This document shows positions 62,197 to 64,000 of a stretch of 64,000 nucleotides of DNA, piece by piece (position 1 is the stretch's first letter; every line of letters begins with the position of its first letter). The stretch is taken from the NCBI RefSeq assembly GCF_042648365.1, contig NZ_JBHRXI010000015.1, positions 1 through 64,000 on the forward strand, in the 5' to 3' direction. The position numbers and the translations under genes were made by a program. This stretch comes from Lutimaribacter_A marinistellae. GTDB taxonomy: Bacteria > Pseudomonadota > Alphaproteobacteria > Rhodobacterales > Rhodobacteraceae. Below the pieces are notes generated by a model that worked only from the letters and a program-made list of their open reading frames with translations, was not told the origin of the DNA and searched no databases.

Positions 62197-62306
62197 TCAA
62201 CCATGCCGCAAATGCATTCGGGCGTGCCGGAAATCGTGCCGCCCGTCGTCGCGTGATTCCTGTAAGCTTGCATCACGAAGCGTGGTACCAATCGGAGGAC
62301 CCGGCC

Positions 62307-63050
62307 ATGATGATCTATCCCACGATGGAACTGCAGCGAGGTCGCTGTGTGACCCTGGACAAGGGCCGGTTGGACCGGGCGATGTTGTGGCATGTCGATC
62401 CGGTCGAAACCGCCCGCGGCTGGGCGGCTGCCGGGGCATCCTGGATGCATGTGACCGATTTCGACGCGCTCGAAGGTCAGGACACCAACGATGCGCTGGT
62501 CGAGGAGATCATTCGCGCGGCGGGAATACCGGTGCAGCTTGCCGGGGGCATGCGCTCGCTCGAGGCGGTCGAACGCTGGATCGACAAGGGCGCGGGTCGT
62601 GTCGTCATCGGAACCCTTGCCGCGCGCGACCCGGAACTCGTTAAGCAATTGGCCAAGTATTACCCCGACCAGATCGTCCTGGCAGTCGATGTCTGGCAGG
62701 GGCGGGTGATGACCGAGGGCTGGCGCGCACATGGCGCGTTCACGCCCGAGGGCTTCATCGCCGCGTTTGCAGATAGTCCGCTCGCCGCCATCGTCGTCAC
62801 CGATATCGACAGCGATATGGAGGATGTCGAGGCCCAGCTTGGCCTTATTGCGGGTCTTGCATCCGGCGCCCGTACGCCGGTGATTGCAAGCGGCGTGGTC
62901 CGCACGGTCGATGATATCTCGCGGCTTGCCTATATTCCCAACATCTCGGGCGCCCTTGTCGGGCGTGCCCTGTTCCGCAAGACCGTCGAGCTTTCGAGAG
63001 CGCTCGAACTTGCGCGGCAATCCAGCGAACCGGTCGCGGATTTTCAATAG
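62307..63050 (+). CDS. HisA/HisF-related TIM-barrel protein with altered active site
   Basis: 247 residues from ATG 62307 (GGAGG eight bases upstream). The sequence follows HisA (ProFAR isomerase) through the barrel: MELQRGRCVTL, VTDFDALEG, VQLAGGMRS, VVIGTLAARDP, LAVDVWQGRVMTEGW and TPVIASGVV. The first catalytic Asp (D8 in HisA, 'xxDL') is Glu (E8), while the second (D128, AVDVW) is kept. The usual DGTL phosphate loop reads DIDSDMEDV. It is therefore probably a paralogue with a changed reaction; a true hisA would be expected elsewhere in the genome. Confidence 0.78.
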   Translation: MMIYPTMELQRGRCVTLDKGRLDRAMLWHVDPVETARGWAAAGASWMHVTDFDALEGQDTNDALVEEIIRAAGIPVQLAGGMRSLEAVERWIDKGAGRVVIGTLAARDPELVKQLAKYYPDQIVLAVDVWQGRVMTEGWRAHGAFTPEGFIAAFADSPLAAIVVTDIDSDMEDVEAQLGLIAGLASGARTPVIASGVVRTVDDISRLAYIPNISGALVGRALFRKTVELSRALELARQSSEPVADFQ

Positions 63051-63104
63051 AGCTTGCCCAACCCCGTGCGATAGGTCAGCCTCCGGCGCATGGATAGAGA
63101 AAGC

Positions 63105-64000
63105 ATGATGGTCGGGCTCAAGGACATGTTCGGCGGCGGGGGCGAGGCCGGGAGCTTCCTGGGGCTACCCGGTACGGATATCGCGGCGCCGGAGGGAGAC
63201 GTCATCCTCTTCGGCGCCGATTGTGCAACCCCCTATGCCTCGGTCGGGGCGTATTGCGCAGGCGGCGCCGATGCGATCCGCGCGGGTAGCGAGGCCTATG
63301 CCGGGGATGTGTCCAAGGTGAATTTCGACCTCGGCGGACCCGTGCTGCCGCACGGGATAAGCGCGCGGGACGCGGGCAACCTCTCGCTGTCCCCGTCCGA
63401 GCAGGCAAAGAACCGCCTCGCGATCGAGGCGGCAACCCGTGCCATCATTGCAGCCGGCGGTGTGCCTGTCCTGCTGGGTGGTGACGACAGCGTCCCGATC
63501 CCCATGCTGACAGCGCTGGACAACGCGCCATTGACCATCTTGCAGATCGACGCGCATATCGATTGGCGTAACGAGGTCGAGGGTGAGACGCTGGGCCTGA
63601 GCTCGACCATGCGCCGCGCCAGCGAAATGGCCCATGTCGAACGCATCGTGCAGGTCGGCGCCCGTGGCATCGGCTCGGCCAGGATGACCGAACTGAACGC
63701 AGCGCGCGATTGGGGCGCGCACCTGGTGCCAGCGCGGGACCTGTCTCGGAATGGTGTCGGTCCGGTCGTCGACCTGATCCCCGAAGGCGCGCGCGTCGCC
63801 ATCTGTTTCGACTGCGATGCACTGGATCCCTCGATAATGCCGGCCGTGATCGCACCTACGGCTGGCGGCCTCGGATACGATGCCGTGCTCGACCTTGTCG
63901 AGGCTGTCGTGAAGCGGGCGCATGTCGTTGCCGTTGACATGGTCGAATTCATGCCCGCAGCCGACCGCGATGGCATCGGAGCGCGGACCGCGGCCCAGCT
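63105..64000 (+). CDS. Ureohydrolase (arginase/agmatinase family), 3' end beyond window
   Basis: At least 298 residues, running off the right edge; nearly the whole family length is visible. Metal-site motifs: GGDDSVPIPM near residue 122 (the family normally has GGDHS), DAHIDWR near 148 and CFDCDALDPS near 232. It probably hydrolyses agmatine, a guanidino acid or similar to urea plus amine using two Mn ions. ATG 63105 is chosen on a weak purine-rich site; ATG 63090 and 63108 are alternatives. The His-to-Asp change at the first metal motif makes the substrate uncertain. Confidence 0.82.
   Translation, partial: MMVGLKDMFGGGGEAGSFLGLPGTDIAAPEGDVILFGADCATPYASVGAYCAGGADAIRAGSEAYAGDVSKVNFDLGGPVLPHGISARDAGNLSLSPSEQAKNRLAIEAATRAIIAAGGVPVLLGGDDSVPIPMLTALDNAPLTILQIDAHIDWRNEVEGETLGLSSTMRRASEMAHVERIVQVGARGIGSARMTELNAARDWGAHLVPARDLSRNGVGPVVDLIPEGARVAICFDCDALDPSIMPAVIAPTAGGLGYDAVLDLVEAVVKRAHVVAVDMVEFMPAADRDGIGARTAAQ

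Noticed and set aside
37..64000. CRISPR array, prophage, toxin-antitoxin or restriction system
   Set aside because: No regularly spaced repeats, phage structural genes, integrase, methyltransferase or paired small toxin/antitoxin genes were seen in any frame.

Overview
The window looks like a chromosomal segment of an alphaproteobacterium of the order Rhodobacterales (Roseobacter-like). This is inferred from the GC-rich coding sequence, the density of TTT, TRAP and ABC solute importers, the rpsF-rpsR-rplI and fabD-fabG-acpP housekeeping blocks, a single-copy-type porin beside trigger factor, and a LuxR/LuxI pair. No species can be named from the sequence alone. I count about 57 protein-coding genes or gene fragments, two tRNA genes, one degenerate insertion-sequence end and one clear pseudogene.

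Layout. (1) 1-1.6 kb: the 5' part of an RTX-type calcium-binding repeat protein running off the left edge. (2) 1.9-15.1 kb: a catabolic island with a tripartite tricarboxylate transporter (tctABC order), a CoA-acylating aldehyde dehydrogenase plus acyl-CoA ligase (SauS/SauT-like), a class I/II aminotransferase, an AHL-lactonase-like metallo-hydrolase, an SDR, a VOC-cupin-cupin protein coupled to a kynureninase-like enzyme, and a GntR/polar amino acid importer unit that lacks an ATPase. A near-identical 12-bp palindrome lies upstream of gntR and upstream of the cupin gene, suggesting one regulon. (3) 15.2-23.3 kb: a six-gene operon (enolase-superfamily enzyme, DadA-like dehydrogenase, TRAP PQM, BASS-type transporter) divergent from a LysR gene, with an Asp/Glu-type racemase beyond. 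It looks like catabolism of a chiral amino or imino acid. (4) 23.9-37.0 kb: a flotillin, an amide/urea-type ABC importer whose last ATPase is fused to an amidase, an acyl-CoA ligase, an acetamidase/formamidase, a second amidase and an SDR. The set reads as amide capture, hydrolysis and CoA activation.

(5) 37.1-47.0 kb: an accessory stretch. It starts with an IS6-type transposon end and a frameshifted fadD. An alpha-oxoamine synthase and SDR follow on the + strand, facing a translationally coupled operon for a membrane protein, a GH3-family ligase and a GNAT-like protein on the - strand, then a DUF3604 protein. This is the best candidate for an undescribed system, possibly synthesis of an N-acylated amino-ketone or amino-alcohol lipid. 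(6) 47-49.4 kb: about 2.4 kb with only tRNA-Leu(UAG) and tRNA-Asn(GUU).

(7) 49.4-64 kb: mostly core genome, with a porin, trigger factor, XRE-LuxR-LuxI with a perfect 20-bp lux-box-like dyad, a Tat-type lipoprotein transglycosylase, L9/S18/S6, a YceI protein, a cytochrome b561-YceI fusion, FabD/FabG/ACP, a GNAT, a HisA paralogue with an altered active site, and a ureohydrolase running off the right edge.

Two themes cross regions. All four solute-binding-protein genes are followed within about 20-40 bp by a strong stem-loop, the usual arrangement for keeping binding-protein mRNA more abundant than permease mRNA. And the window holds both an AHL synthase/receptor pair and a candidate AHL-degrading enzyme.
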